The notes beneath the pieces are model-generated. The model saw only the letters and a program-made list of their open reading frames with translations, had not been told where the DNA came from and searched no databases. Made by a program: the position numbers and the translations under genes. A stretch of DNA of 64,000 nucleotides. Origin: Mikania micrantha. Lineage: Eukaryota > Streptophyta > Magnoliopsida > Asterales > Asteraceae. Within the stretch, counting starts at the first letter, position 1, and each line of letters begins with the position of its first letter. The DNA is taken from NCBI GenBank assembly GCA_009363875.1, contig CM018693.1, positions 77,612,028 to 77,676,027 on the forward strand. Reading direction: 5' to 3'. Shown here in pieces: positions 35,407 to 47,261 of the stretch.

Positions 35407-35647
35407 TATCTTCCTAGTTAAAAGAAGTGTTAGAGCGTTATCAAAGTCCAATGTGAAACGTGTAAACCATACAACAAACATCAAACATGTAATGTAGAAA
35501 TCAACACAACTGTTGTCAATAATAATAGTTTTTCAATAGATAGAAATCTGTTTTGAGTACAATACTTTCAAAATCAAACATAAGTTTTCAAACTTCTAAT
35601 ATAGGGACACAACCCGCCCCTAATAAGTTTAAATAAAATAAAGAAAA
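35407..35647 (-). other. G2 spacer between 5' ORF and gag, acceptor-like site
   Basis: The minus strand reads CTAAC...CTTTTAACTAG ending at 35414, eight bases before the gag ATG. It looks like a 3' splice site and is conserved at G3 and G4. Confidence 0.5.
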
Positions 35648-36271
35648 TCAATCATCCTCAATAGTGGATTCAGGATCAAAATCAACAACTAGTGCTGGTT
35701 CCTCCCCTTCCTCCTCTTCATCCTCCTCTTCATTCTCCGAGACCACCAAATCTTCCAAGGCTTCAAGTCTGCCTTCCAGAATCTCAGCTCGGTTCTCAGA
35801 AGCTTGAAGACGATCAGTCAAATGGATGATCTCATCTCGCATCGCATTAACCAGATGAGCCAGGTTATCTTGTCTTTCGTTTGCATCCCAGAGTTCCCGC
35901 ACATTGTATTCAATCCTATCATTTGCCCAGTATAAATCCTCACGTAGTTTGGCGATCTCCTCAGAATCAGTCCGTTGCCTCTTAGGCTCAGGAACATCCA
36001 ATGTAGGTGGTGGATGGGTAGAAGGTCCCTCAGCAGGAATCTCCTGAGTACCCTCAGCTGGCTCCTCCTCCGGATCCTCATCCGGGTCCTCCTCCGGATC
36101 CTCCTCCGGGTCCTTATCTGGATCTTCCTCCGGATCCTCCTTCGGGTCTGAATCATCTCTCTCAGATGGTGGAGGAGATGGGATAGGTGGTGCTAGTGAT
36201 GATGGTGGTGCTGGAACCACCGGCTCCTCATCCTCCGAATCATCAATGTATATGTATGATGAAGATGCCAT
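35648..36271 (-). CDS. G2 5' ORF: acidic, coiled-coil protein of unknown function (207 aa)
   Basis: Not a standard gypsy gene. It begins MASSSYIYIDDSEDEEP at 36271, ~170 bases after the primer site. Residues ~20-35 are Pro-rich. Residues ~40-75 are near-perfect repeats of D-P-(E/D)-E. PEPKRQR at ~100 could be a nuclear signal. Residues ~108-170 have heptad-like spacing (IAKLREDLYWANDRIEYNV, ...RAEILEGRLEALEDLV), suggesting a dimer-forming coiled coil. It ends in an acidic tail ESTIEDD. It stays open although gag-pol of the same element carries five stops. G3 and G4 carry orthologues. Function is not inferable. Confidence 0.75.
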   Translation of the reverse strand: MASSSYIYIDDSEDEEPVVPAPPSSLAPPIPSPPPSERDDSDPKEDPEEDPDKDPEEDPEEDPDEDPEEEPAEGTQEIPAEGPSTHPPPTLDVPEPKRQRTDSEEIAKLREDLYWANDRIEYNVRELWDANERQDNLAHLVNAMRDEIIHLTDRLQASENRAEILEGRLEALEDLVVSENEEEDEEEEGEEPALVVDFDPESTIEDD

Positions 36272-36439
36272 GCCTGTTACATAATACCATATGTAAGTGC
36301 AGTGCCATGGAATGTGTAAGCAAGTCTATTACATAATGTCATATGAAATTTCTAAGTGCTATGTGTAAGCATGCGTGTCTAATGTCTAATAGTCATAGTC
36401 TAAGTCTACAAATACAAACCTAGTTCGCTATAACCAATG

Positions 36440-36454
36440 TCTCTGATACCAATC
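36440..36454 (-). promoter_or_regulatory. G2 primer-binding site
   Basis: The minus strand reads TGGTATCAGAGA at 36440-36451, a three-base gap from the 5' LTR at 36455. Complement of initiator Met-tRNA with one mismatch at the end (GAGA for GAGC). Confidence 0.85.
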
Positions 36455-36761
36455 TGTCACACCCCCAATTTCCAACTAACGGAATCATACCGTTTGGGAA
36501 CGTGACAAACCAGGATCTTAGATCATTAGACATAACGAAGACCTCTATATGAATTTCAAAACATACTTTGGTCTAAAATTGTAACATCAAAGTTTTCAAA
36601 GTTTGCGGAAGCGTTTTAAAACCATAACAAACATAACAGTTGTAAAATGTAAATTACAATGCAAAGTTTTAAATTGTTCAAATCCAAATAACTATAATGT
36701 AAAGACATGCATGCGACTCAATCTCCTAGTCCATGCCTGCTTTCTTGTACACCTTAGCGTC

Positions 36762-37256
36762 CTGAGAAAACATGTAAATCAAGTCAACACAAAGGTTGGT
36801 GCATAACACAGGTTTAAGCATTCACAATGTTTAAAACAACAGTTTGAATATCAAGTTTGCAGATAACATATTCACACATTGCATAGTCATGATAGCTAGT
36901 CATATATACTATTTACATAAGTGGTCGACACCGAAGCTGACTAGTGCATGCTATCGCATGTTTTGCCTTGCCACTATTGTCTAGCACAAACAATAGTAAT
37001 GAATGTTTGGTCAGTCAAACACCTGCGTAGATCCCATCTACCAAGTGAGGTTTGTCAAACCTAATAGATCTATTTCCAACTACCACGCTTTGCGCTACGG
37101 CAAACTAAACGGTTCGAAGTGTAAGGACTTTTAAATGCTATGTTGTCACATAATGTAAACAGCTAACTCATGCAAGTGATATGTATCTAAAAGTTGTTTG
37201 TTGCACATGTTTTCTCCCCCAAAACAGTTAAAATAAGAAAGGGGCCGTGTACGCAC
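36762..37256 (-). other. Intron-like block in G2 5' LTR (predicted)
   Basis: On the minus strand AAAG|GTGCGT at 37260-37251 and TTTTCTCAG ending at 36762; 495 bases. Confidence 0.42.
36947..37073 (-). other. Hairpin chain in G2 5' LTR
   Basis: The same chain as in G4. Palindrome ATAGATCTAT is at 37064-37073. The terminal palindrome has changed from CATGCTATAGCATG to CATGCTATCGCATG (36947-36960), a one-base break. Confidence 0.68.
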
Positions 37257-40200
37257 CTTTGATTGTTGCTGAATGATCAAATACGTGAACTCGCGTAGAT
37301 AATCCTCTTACGAAGGATCTGTGTTTAAACAATAACGTTGTGTTATTCGAGATGTCGTTTTGTGCTTGAAATCACATACGTGTCAACACACGTATGCTAG
37401 AGTGTTAGAAATGTGCATACGTAAATACGTGTGACTTTGAAATCGTTTAAATAAAATCGTATCTGATTTTATTTAAATAACCGTAATTATACGCGATTTC
37501 GTTTCCGATCTAAAATATGAATTTTATTATTTCAAGGTGTTCGTATTCCCGTTACGGTTCCAACGCAACTCGAACGGCTCAAATCGGAGTTAGAACGAGA
37601 AAGTTGTGATTAAAATACAAAAATTGGTTTTTAAATCAAACACCGGTGAAGTCCAGGCTCGAACCCGCGACCTCTCACACATAACACACGCATCCTACCA
37701 ATCCAGCCCGCTAGGGTTTCACAACAGACTCCACAGATTAATTGTTTTAAGTTTCCCCCTAATCGGTTTCCCTTTGAAACTTATAGCCGAAGCAATTGAG
37801 TTCCAATTGATCATGAATTCGATCTCGATTGTCCATAAAACCATAGGGCTTCGCTTCTGGGTATTCAACCTAGTCTATATATGATTTTAATTCGAAAACA
37901 AAACAGTATAACCCATTTAATTGGAAGTACACAGGTTCGAACTCGATTTCTAAAACCCATCATTCGATTTCATCGAATTCGTTTACCTCAAGTCGTAAAA
38001 TCATCAGATTTTCTTCAACATAGTTCTACGAACCCATTCATACCAATTAATTCGATTTTAAAACTCGTTTCCATTAAAACCCCCAAACCGTTTAACCCGA
38101 AGAAACCTAGAACTCAAAATCAATAAATTCGCGAATGTTTCATGAAATTGGCAGGTGGGTTAACTTGATCGGTATTCTCTGAAACTAATACTGTGATTTA
38201 ATTTGAATATCAAACTCATTTGTGTTGAAATCCCCAACTCGGTTTCTAGAACAAACCCTAGAATTAGAGTTCCTATAATTCGACGTTTTTAACCAACAAA
38301 AGCATAGGGCTATGCTTAGTCGGTACTTTTAGAGTGTGTAGGGTTGATTTCTTACCTGGATTGATGTCGAATTGAAGTGATTCGACTTGTGGGTGAAATT
38401 TCGGCCAAGCCTTGATCGTGTTCTTCAACTCCGAACTTGTTACTTCGAATTGTGATATAGGATAGCTTCTAATTAGGCCGACTAGAGGTTCTGAAGTTTC
38501 GATTTCATGAATTATGATCCAATGATGCGAATTTGATAATGATACAAAACGGTTTCGACTTTTGAGTTAACATCATGATTAATTCGAACGTTATGATAGA
38601 ATTAACTGATTATAACCGATAATAATCATCAATGTGATGGTTATGAATGATTATTATAGTTAATTATAGTGTATTGCTTAGAATTCCGAATTCCCCTCTT
38701 GCGTGATGACGAATTTTGACTTTTAAAGTCAAAGTTATCCACTTTAATCCAATTACAAACTCAATCCTTGCAATTGTGGTATGTTTGGACTGATTTTGCC
38801 TAATTTCAACCCTTGAAATTTGTTTTTGTACAATAACCTCACATTTCGGTTAACAAAGTTGAACCAAAAATCCCGAATTGTCACTAATTGGCTACTTAGA
38901 ACATTGTTGAACTAGATTAATCCTTTTGGGCCTCATAAATACAATTGGGCCTACCTTGGGCCTCATTGGGCCTACCTTGGCCTCATGGGGCCTACCTTGG
39001 TCTCATCGGGCCTACCTTGGCCTCATGGGGCCTACCTTGGCCTCATCGGGCCTACCTTGGGCCTCATATTTGTGATTTCATTATTTTCAGTTAACGAGGT
39101 TAATTCGAAAATACCGGATTGTCACAAAGATCATCTTCAAAGTCTCATCTAAATGACGTCTCAATGGCACAGCTTCGAAAATACCCAGAAGACCCACTCC
39201 CTGATTCATCCTGATCACCATCATCAGACTCGTCATCTTTCTCTGACTCCTCATAATCAACTTTTTCCTCCTCAGACTCTTCATCTTCTTATTCTTCTTC
39301 CTCTTTCTCTTCCTCGTCTGATTCATCGGAAATTGCTGCAGAACCCTCAATTCTTGCAATGCCTTCCTTGGAACTTTCAACCAGTTCAGCAAGTCTAGAG
39401 TTCTCAGCTTCTAAGAGCATGATTCTCTCATTGAAACCAGTGGCAGTCAGGGCCAACTGATTATGCTCATCAATATATTTCAACAGCTACTCCTCTTGTT
39501 GAGCAGAACGAGCTCTCAGATCAACTCGTTGATCAGCAGCCTGTAGTAATAAGGCATCCTGATCATTTACCTGTGGGGTGAGCTAGGCAATAACCAATTC
39601 CTGCTCTTTGCTCTTCTTTTCTTGCTCCAGGTTCCTTTCCATCAGCCTAATAACCATACCGTTCTGTGTACTCAGCTGCTCGACAACTGAAACAGTAGGT
39701 ATGATAGTGTCAGATCGTGTGATGGAAGGACCAGCAGATGCAGTAGTGTAGACAGGTGCCTGAGTAATGGAGGTGATCAGAGGGGCTATGGTAGCACGTG
39801 TAGGCACAACCCTTGACCTGATCAATGAAGAAACTGCAGTTGCAACCACTGTTGTAACAGTAGTGGTGACAGCAACTGACAGTTCTGACCGTCTCTGGAA
39901 CATAAATCTTGATCTTTTCCTCCTGCCTGCTGGAGATGAAGTGGATTGAGTTGCAGCAGCAACAGTCACGGCTAGTGTAGATGTAGAGGTAGAAGTACGA
40001 GTAGGAGGAGACACATCAAACTCTAGAATAAATGAAGGATCAGTGATTTCTTCAAGTTCAGCTTCGCTCCTTTTCTTTCTCTTCTTCATCAGTCGCCCTC
40101 CTATCCACACACTCTCAAAATCATCATCAGGTGTGTCTTCTAAATCTGAGCTTTCAGCACCTTCACCTCCAGCCTCACCCCCTTCATTCTCTGAAGCATC

Positions 40201-41394
40201 AGAATCCTCTCTATCCTCTGCAGATGTAGTACCAGTCATATCAAAAGGAGTAGTTACAATGGATGTAGAGGTAGCCATGAAATCTAACTCTAACAAAGAA
40301 TAAATATCAACATCCTCTCCCTCTGCAGTAGACATGCCAACTCCACCACCAACACTCGTACCACCAGTATCAACCTTGATCACATCAGCAGTAGAGACAA
40401 CCTCATCAATAGTAGCACTCACACCGACAGTGCCTGCAGCTACAGTGCTCATAACAACTATACTCACACTAATACCAGCACCCGCAACGCTATCACCTGC
40501 ACCATCATCACCATCACCACCTGCACCATCACCATCATCACCACCATTATCAGGAACAATAATGTCCTCCACCTCATAATCTGAATCATCTTGTCTCCAT
40601 CTATGACCAACTGGAGCTATGTAATTAGGCTACAAAAGATGACCAAACAATGAAAGAACTGTAGGCTTCCTATCCTTGCCTCTGTATGACATTACTCTGT
40701 TAAGATTTATGTCATTCATGTGCTCCAATCGTATAATATCAGCATTTATCTTTGGCAAATCTGGCAACTGAGCATCGATCAACTGCTGTAGAAACCGAGG
40801 ATAAATCAGGAATTTCTTGTTTCCCTTGAGTGTCACATTCTCCTTCATGTGCGAGAAGACCGTCTCTGAGAAATTGAATGGTCGGTTCAGCACCAGGGCA
40901 ACGAAGGAACACTGTATAGTCTCCCGCATATCATCGAATCCACCTCCCCTAGACCTAAGACATTGGATAAGCACATGGGCTAGATACTTGAACTGCGGAG
41001 ACATGTAGGCTTTGTTGAGGATTCCAGCTCCAAGATCACCTTCGTACTAGCATCTCATGAAGCAGCCACGAACTAAATATCGATCGAGCAGATATGGCTG
41101 ATCTGGTGTATCTTGGAATCCACATACTCTCCTGATGTGCTCAGCAGAGATAACAACATCATGTCCAAGTACTTTGCCTCGAATAACAGAAGGCTCTGCT
41201 TCACAGTCAATATCAGCAGACAACCAGAAGTCCTGCTGGTGAGAATGATATGGCACACGCATTGTCGAGATGGCAGTAAAAATCCTGGAACGCCTCAAAA
41301 ATGTGATAATCTTAGTGAAATATCGGGCATTAGGCGTGTTGAGATCCAGATGGGCACATATGTTGTTCTTGGTCACCGACTTGTATCCTGCCAT

Positions 41395-41668
41395 ACTGAA
41401 AAAGAGAGAAAATACATGTTAGTACAATTCAGTTGCACAAAAGATTGAAATCAGAACAAAGAATCATTTGAAGCATTTTGGCCGAATGAAGTTGAATTGG
41501 TCGAATGAGCTCATTGTTCGAATGATCCATTCGCCGAATGAGCGATTCACCGAATGAGTAAATTGGCTGAATGATCCATTCGCTGAATGAGCTATTCGCC
41601 GAATAAGTCATTCGTCAAATGAGCTTCATTCGCCGAATGGCGTCATTCGGCTGTCGGTTCAAATTCTA
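41395..41668 (-). other. Spacer upstream of X 3' ORF, copy 3
   Basis: Dense GAATGA/TTCGCCGAAT repeats at 41485-41650, longer than in copy 2. Fused to gag at about 41668-41672 exactly as in copy 2. Confidence 0.7.
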
Positions 41669-41851
41669 ACTCCATTGATGTGAATCTCAAATCTGTATTT
41701 TCAGTGCGGATAATCATCTAAGGATAGCAACTTGGGAGCTTTATTGGAGTTCCCTGTCTCAGTTTCAGTTAGCAACAACGTCTGAATACGATGGTTTTGG
41801 TTTGCCATCAGTGCCATGTCTTCCATAGAGTCAAGACCAGAAGTTTCCAAC
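41669..41851 (-). pseudogene. X gag N-terminus, copy 3, truncated by the same deletion
   Basis: ~60 residues, nearly the same as copy 2, ending at the same deletion junction. The identical breakpoint is the main evidence that copies 2 and 3 share a deleted ancestor. Confidence 0.8.
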
Positions 41852-42419
41852 ACTTAGAAAAATTTCAAATCACAGGGCCGAATGAGTATGCTAATCCCGA
41901 ATGTCGGGGACCGAATGAGATAAACAAGGCGAATGAACAAACTCTGGCGAATGAGAATGAGTATGACAGTTTGGGCGAATAAGCAGGGCGATTGAACCTA
42001 TTCGGCGAATGAAAGGATCGAATGAGGCTATTCGCCGAATGAGAGATCGAATGAAGGCTATTCGCCGAATAAATGTGTCGAATGGAGCTATTCGGAGAAT
42101 GAGAGTGATTCGGCCAAACTTATTCGGCCGCCATGCTCATTCAGGCTATCTGAGATTTTCAGCAACTAAATCGCAAAAACTTTGGATTTTGACCAAATCT
42201 ATGCACCAAATTTGGTACAGAACACCATAATAAGATTACCATCTAAGTGGGATGAATGTTTTGACAAAAACACCACAAAAACCAACTGATTTTGAATGAA
42301 ACAGTGACTTGTAGACCAAGAAATTCAGGGTTTTTGCAAGTTACAAAAATCCAATCTTAGATATGATGATTTTGAATGGAAATCGAGTAGAATCAAGAGC
42401 CAGAGCTCTGATACCACTT
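41852..42419 (-). promoter_or_regulatory. X leader copy 3 with primer-binding site
   Basis: GAATGA cluster at ~41880-42130. The primer site, minus TGGTATCAGAGCTC, is at 42403-42416, three bases from LTR3. Confidence 0.85.
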
Positions 42420-43048
42420 TGTAACACCTATTTGGAGCTCGGTTACAATCCGGTTCCAATGGATATCTACCCGACAGCCTCTGGAATAGTGCGGAATCCT
42501 ATTCCAGGGTTTTCCAATAGAAACCAACAGCAACCGTGGTGATCCGAAGGTGTAGGATAGACGTTTGATCGAGAATCAAACACCACGGGTTGAAAATCGA
42601 ACTTGGACAGACAATGGCCACTCAGATCTTCTAGGGTTTGACACTAGGTGCTCTGGGAAGAAGGAGGGCTCTTAGAAGTTAGATTTGAAATGAATTGGAC
42701 ATGTATTTATAGGCTGTCTTCATTCGGCCGAATGAATTGCCGAAGCAACTCATTCGGCGAAAGACTTGGCCGAATGGACATGTCAGTCGAAAGAGTCATT
42801 CGGCGAATGACTCATTCGCTTGCCTATGTCATTCTCTAGAGCGTTCATTCAGCGAATGACTTAATTAGTAGAGTCATTCGCCCTAATGTGTCTTTAACCT
42901 TATCACTTCAACTTTAAACAGAATCAATCACTTACAATCAATATTAAACATTAAGAACAATATAAAAAGACAACTTCCATTAATGTAATAAACTTTATAC
43001 ATCAAGAACAGTATAAAAATAGAACTAGGGACATTCAATGCATCTACA
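42420..43048 (-). repeat. X LTR3 (629 bp), outer 5' LTR of the array
   Basis: Begins TGTAACACC (mutated from TGTAGGACC) and ends CTACA at 43048. The next bases (CGGTCC) are Y integrase coding and not a polypurine tract, so this is a real insertion edge. The opposite edge is lost, so no duplication can be tested. Confidence 0.9.
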
Positions 43049-43400
43049 CGGTCCTGCACTTTCTGATGTAGGGTTGAAAAGCACGAAAGTATAATCATAC
43101 TGGAATAACAAGTTTGGACTAGAATCGGCATCGGTGTTATTCATCTCTTGCCAATCGATATAGTATGACTCCACAATCATCCGGGTCTTCTTGTTGTATA
43201 CCCAGTAGGCAGCTTTCTCTGATAAATAGCCCACAAAGTAACACTCATCAGCCTTGTCATCAAACTTATGATTCGGCTCAGTATGGAGGAGAGTGCACGG
43301 ACACTCGAACGACTTTAAATGGCCAACTTTGGGCTTCTGGTTGAAGAAAATCTCATAAGGGGTCTTCTGATGGCGTTTGTTCAACAGTGCACGATTTTGA
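43049..43400 (-). pseudogene. Copia Y integrase C-terminal part
   Basis: Open for ~110 residues: NKRHQKTPYEIFFNQKP, SFECPCTLLHTE, KADECYFVGYLSEKAAYWVYN. This is the post-catalytic part of copia integrase that runs into the linker at 16081. The catalytic core that should precede it (second Asp, Glu) is absent: LTR A begins at 43401. The flank TTTGA (43396-43400) would be one copy of a target duplication. Confidence 0.85.
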
Positions 43401-45879
43401 TCTCACGCCCCGAGTCGGCGGGCCGAATCGTGTGTCCCGTCGGGCGGAAAGGTCCCGGGGTGCGGTATTGCGAATGATAATCGTGATGATCAGATTGTTT
43501 ACATTGCACATGATATAGAATGAGAAAATGCTAAATAAAATAGAATTACAAAGTTAAATTACATCAGTTCTGTTTATAATTTAACAATGTAAATCATCAT
43601 AATTCATCTATCTTGTATCTGCACAAGTTATACAAAATAATTTGTATAATGATGTCCAAAATATGCACGCTTCAAAAATACTAGGTCCTCTAATTGGCAT
43701 CCTAGTCCAAAAGCATAACTTCTTAGTTAGACCTGAGAAGTCATGAAAAAAGATCAAGTCAACACATGGTTGGTGAGTTCATTTAGTTTTATTTAAAAAA
43801 ATGAATTTCAATAAACCTGTCTGAATGAAAACCTTAACCTCATTAACAACCACCTATACTATCCAGTCAAATATGCTTATATATAGGGCATAGGTAGGGG
43901 AACAAGCCCCAGCCGACATCCCACCACATACCTAACCACATAGTATATTGTTGTTAACGATAACTAAGCGTTTCATCCCATACCTTTGATTACCCGCAAT
44001 GACAACCTTAACCTCACTAACAACCACCTATACTATCCGGTCAAATATGCTTATATATAGGGTATACGTAGGGAAACAAGCCCCAGCGGACATCCCACAA
44101 CATATCGAACCACATAATATGTTGTTGTTATTGATAATTAAGCGTTTCATCCCATACACTGAATCACATACTTGAACCGTATGAAAATGATTACTTTTGA
44201 ACACCCAAAATGACAACCTTAACCTCACTAACAACCACCTGTACTATCCAGTCAAATATGCTTATATATAGGGCATACGTAGGGGAACAAGCCCCAGCCG
44301 ACATCCCACCACATCCCGGACCACATAGTACATTGTTCTTAATGATAATTAAGCATTTCCTTCCACACCATTGACACATTAGTCCTTCAGTTCTCAGTTC
44401 TTGTAGTTACACAAAAGAGAATTTCTATTGATTCCTTAAGTTCATCACACAATTATGATCAACCATAACATTTGTAGAAACATTAAAATAAATGCTTGGA
44501 TAAATAAATAAATAAACATTTAAAAAAAATCTAAGACCTAACGATTGGGCCTTGGTCAACTAGACTAGACTAGTCTTAGCAATCAAGGTTCTTAGTAGTA
44601 AAGGAGATCTGTAAATCTCATAAAACATGCGACCTATATTCAATCAGTCTAGCTAGGACATCTTTTGATATATAGGAATTGATAGTTCTTTTGATCTTCC
44701 ATGGCTCGTATAGTTCTTTAGTTCTTTGGCACATGTTATCTTTGAGTATTTCCCATATGTTCCTCAAAACTGGTTAGGGAATACTGTAAATATCATCAAA
44801 CATGCGTCTCATATTCGATCAGTCTAGCTAGGACATCTTTCAAACCTGAGATTGGCACATGCGATCCTTGATATTTCCCAGACAGACCCTTGAAAATAGT
44901 TCTTTGAAATATATCGTTAGTTCTTTGACAACACACCACCGACAATAGTTCTTTGAGTAGATCGTTAGTTCTTTGAAACAACCTTTGAAAATAGTTCTTT
45001 GTTGTAGATATTTAGTTCTTTGAAAGTAGGTCTTTGAAAATAGTTCGTTGATTTGAAATAGTTACCTACTCATAATGAATAGATAACTTATTTTGAAATC
45101 CTGTATATGGTTTACCTAGACAGAATCTAGGAATACAATTATACATATAAAACATATATTAAGTAAAAGCATTTAAGTAAATATAATCCATAGAAAATAA
45201 TTTACGCATGCTTCTCAGCCCCGCGTTTGTAAAACAAAAATGTTTAGAAAAGGGGCAATGAACTCACATGTGTTGCTAAGAATTGAATCACATCAGATAA
45301 TGCGCGCTCGTTAATTGTAGCTTAAGTATCTTAAATACCTGAGTTTTTTAAGAAGATTCGAATACTATAAGTATTTATACTAGACGTATCTAGGGTTTTG
45401 GTCTCGGTGTGCAACTACGTGTCCTAGATGTTACAAAAACCCTTATCACATAGATAATGAATACTAAACCTTAGTTATGTAAGGTTTATGTTAGGTACAT
45501 TCATAATTCTTTTATGTTTAACATCATTATTAAATACATTTTAAGTTAAATCCTTAAGTTAAAATCATTTAATTTATTTTAAACAGTTTAATAAAGAATG
45601 TTACAAATATTTTTCCTTTTATTAAAGCATGAATTATTTTAAGAAAGTATAAGTTACATCTTAGACTTAGGTTAATCCCATTCAATTAACTTTAAGCCCG
45701 TTGTTAGATCTTCGTTATCCATGATTCTTTGATCGTTTTTGTGTACAACTTAGCTTAGAGAGTCCAATTGAACTATTTAGTTTAGTTGTATGTTTGTATA
45801 GGATGTTTTAAGTATTGGGTGCTAATAATGAAATCAACACCCTCACTTAATCGATTTCTTGACTCTTGATTACTCCTCA
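43401..45879 (-). repeat. LTR piece A, related to LTR D
   Basis: The minus-strand end is CTCGGGGCGTGAGA at 43401 (expected GTGACA, mutated). It shares the terminal block and three ~160-bp units (43825-43990, 43995-44165, 44205-44375) with LTR D. A donor-like CAT|GTGAGT (minus) is at 45267 and an acceptor-like CTTCTCAG at about 43729. The right part is cut by LTR B. No coding. Confidence 0.75.
44630..45060. repeat. AGTTCTTTGA repeats and a ~60-bp duplicate in LTR A
   Basis: ATCAGTCTAGCTAGGACATC occurs near 44640 and 44815. AGTTCTTTGA and variants occur about ten times between 44690 and 45060. Confidence 0.75.
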
Positions 45880-46722
45880 TGTAACACCCCGACCGATGGC
45901 GGAAACGTCGGGATGCCACGAGGGATGTGTAGATTGTTCATAAGCTCATGGGCATCTAAATAAATCATCACATATCAATTTAATCAAATAAAGTAATTAC
46001 ACCAAAAATCATGTTCGTCATGATTTAAATACAACAATTTACACAAAAGATTAGCTAAATTAACTAAACAATAGTCTTTAGTAATCCAGTTAATTTTAGC
46101 TAAGTCCAAGATCCTAAGTGATGATGTCCAAAAGATGTAGAGCTGCACTGCTCTACCTACTTCCCTTCATTTCCTGAAACATGTAGAAAATCAAGTGTCA
46201 ACTACGAAATAGTTGGTGAGTAATCATAAGTTTTTATTTTTAAAAAATGTTTACAAGTGTTTATAAAAGTTTTATAGTTTTCCAAGGAAATACACATGTG
46301 AACCTGGGAGATAATCCATCTCTGTTAAAACACAACAACACAACAACCAAATAACCCAAGTAATCGCAGATAATTATTCAAGTAGAGTCAATCAAACACA
46401 ACCAAACACATTAATCAGATAATTCAAGAGAAATTCAACAATCGTCAATTACAATCATCAATCATCATAATTATCTTAATATAGTGTACCACAGAGGAAC
46501 TTAGTCAACTCAACCAACGGTAATTGGAATCATCGCGGAGGACCGAAGTCAACTCGATCAACGACATTCCTAATAATCATAAGTGACAATACAATGCACT
46601 GCGGAGGACTTTAGTCAACTCAAACAATAGTGGAATCACTGAGGAGGACCGAAGTCAACTCAACAACAGTAACTCAGTCGTTGCGGAGGACCGAAGTCAA
46701 CTCGACTAACAACGGCTCAAGG
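45880..46722 (-). repeat. LTR piece B
   Basis: Begins TGTAACACCCCGACC at 45880, a typical LTR edge, and has no coding. 46490-46715 holds about five degenerate copies of GGAGGACCGAAGTCAACTC. Cut by LTR C. Family not recognised. Confidence 0.65.
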
Positions 46723-47261
46723 TGTCACACCCCCTGCACCGCATGCGGAATTCATGGCGCGGTGATGATCGATGGTTGAATCATGCACATGTATTGAATA
46801 AGAACAACCACAATGCATTACTAAGTTTCATAAAGTTTAGACCAATGTTTAGTTACAGACATTCTATCTATCTTCAAAAGACTGACAACTACAGACCCAA
46901 AAATATTGTTTACAAAATAAGACTCAGACAAGACAATTAAACAATCAGGATTATGTGAGTTTCTAATCCATCCTAGCTTGTTTCTTCATCTTGTTCTATC
47001 TTAACTATGGTCTCCTTAGTTGTCCTTGTGAAGCTCTAAACCTGGTTACCTGAAACACGTGAAAAGTAACTGTCAACTACAAAAGTAGTTGGTGAGAACA
47101 ATAGGTTTAACCTTTGTATATATGAATCTGCATTGTAAAACATATGTACAAAACAATGAATGAAAATAACATGGATAGTTGCAACCCAAACTAACATCAA
47201 GTAAGAATAACGTGTGCAAACAGTCTAATAACTTTCTACTAGAAAAACCAACATATAATCA
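46723..47261 (-). repeat. LTR piece C, truncated
   Basis: Begins TGTCACACCCCCTGC at 46723, with a CAACTAC-AAAGTAGTTGG segment like that of LTR B (46200-46230). It ends where Y integrase coding resumes near 47262. No right LTR end is seen, so a deletion joined it to Y. Confidence 0.62.

Larger units (their letters stand above)
28541..39126 (-). mobile_element. Ty3/gypsy chromovirus-like element G2, full length, AAGAT duplication
   Basis: Complete: 3' LTR 28541-30335, polypurine tract 30336-30347, gag-pol 30850-35406, 5' ORF 35648-36271, primer site 36440-36451, 5' LTR 36455-39126. AAGAT flanks both ends. It lies within copy 3 of the X 3' ORF. The LTRs differ by about 1% by eye where both are present, but the left one has a ~830-bp deletion with a small inversion. 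gag-pol is one frame with five stops. Confidence 0.95.
36455..39126 (-). repeat. G2 5' LTR (2672 bp)
   Basis: TGTCACACCCCC...TTGTCACA, flanked by AAGAT at 39127-39131. It is the intact reference for the rearranged left LTR. Contains GGGCCTACCTTGG repeats (38935-39065; more and different units than the partner LTR) and a tRNA-like block (B-box-like at 37656-37666, A-box-like about 37691-37710, minus strand). Confidence 0.95.
27436..41394 (-). pseudogene. X 3' additional ORF, copy 3, split by G2
   Basis: The N-terminal part is 39127-41394, from Met at 41394. The C-terminal part is 27436-28540, ending in the ~196-residue C-domain. G2 is inserted between them with AAGAT on both sides (28536-28540 and 39127-39131). 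It is closely similar to copy 2 throughout and shares stops at the positions of 24016, ~23725 and ~23253. Extra lesions include a TAG near 41047-41049 in the N-domain. Two copies with shared lesions mean the decay predates the duplication, or that a decayed form was copied. Confidence 0.78.
18032..43048 (-). mobile_element. Copia element X: tandem multi-LTR array, internally deleted
   Basis: Reading right to left: LTR3, primer site, gag start, 3' ORF, polypurine tract, LTR2, primer site, gag start, 3' ORF, polypurine tract, LTR1, primer site, gag start (cut at 18032). Without the nested elements each LTR-plus-internal unit is ~5.05 kb. Both full units fuse gag to sequence upstream of the 3' ORF at the same point and share three stops in that ORF. 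LTR3 has the true outer end: 43048 abuts Y integrase coding. The other outer end was lost in the deletion at LTR D. Solo LTR 18709-21552 and G2 are insertions into X. Confidence 0.85.
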
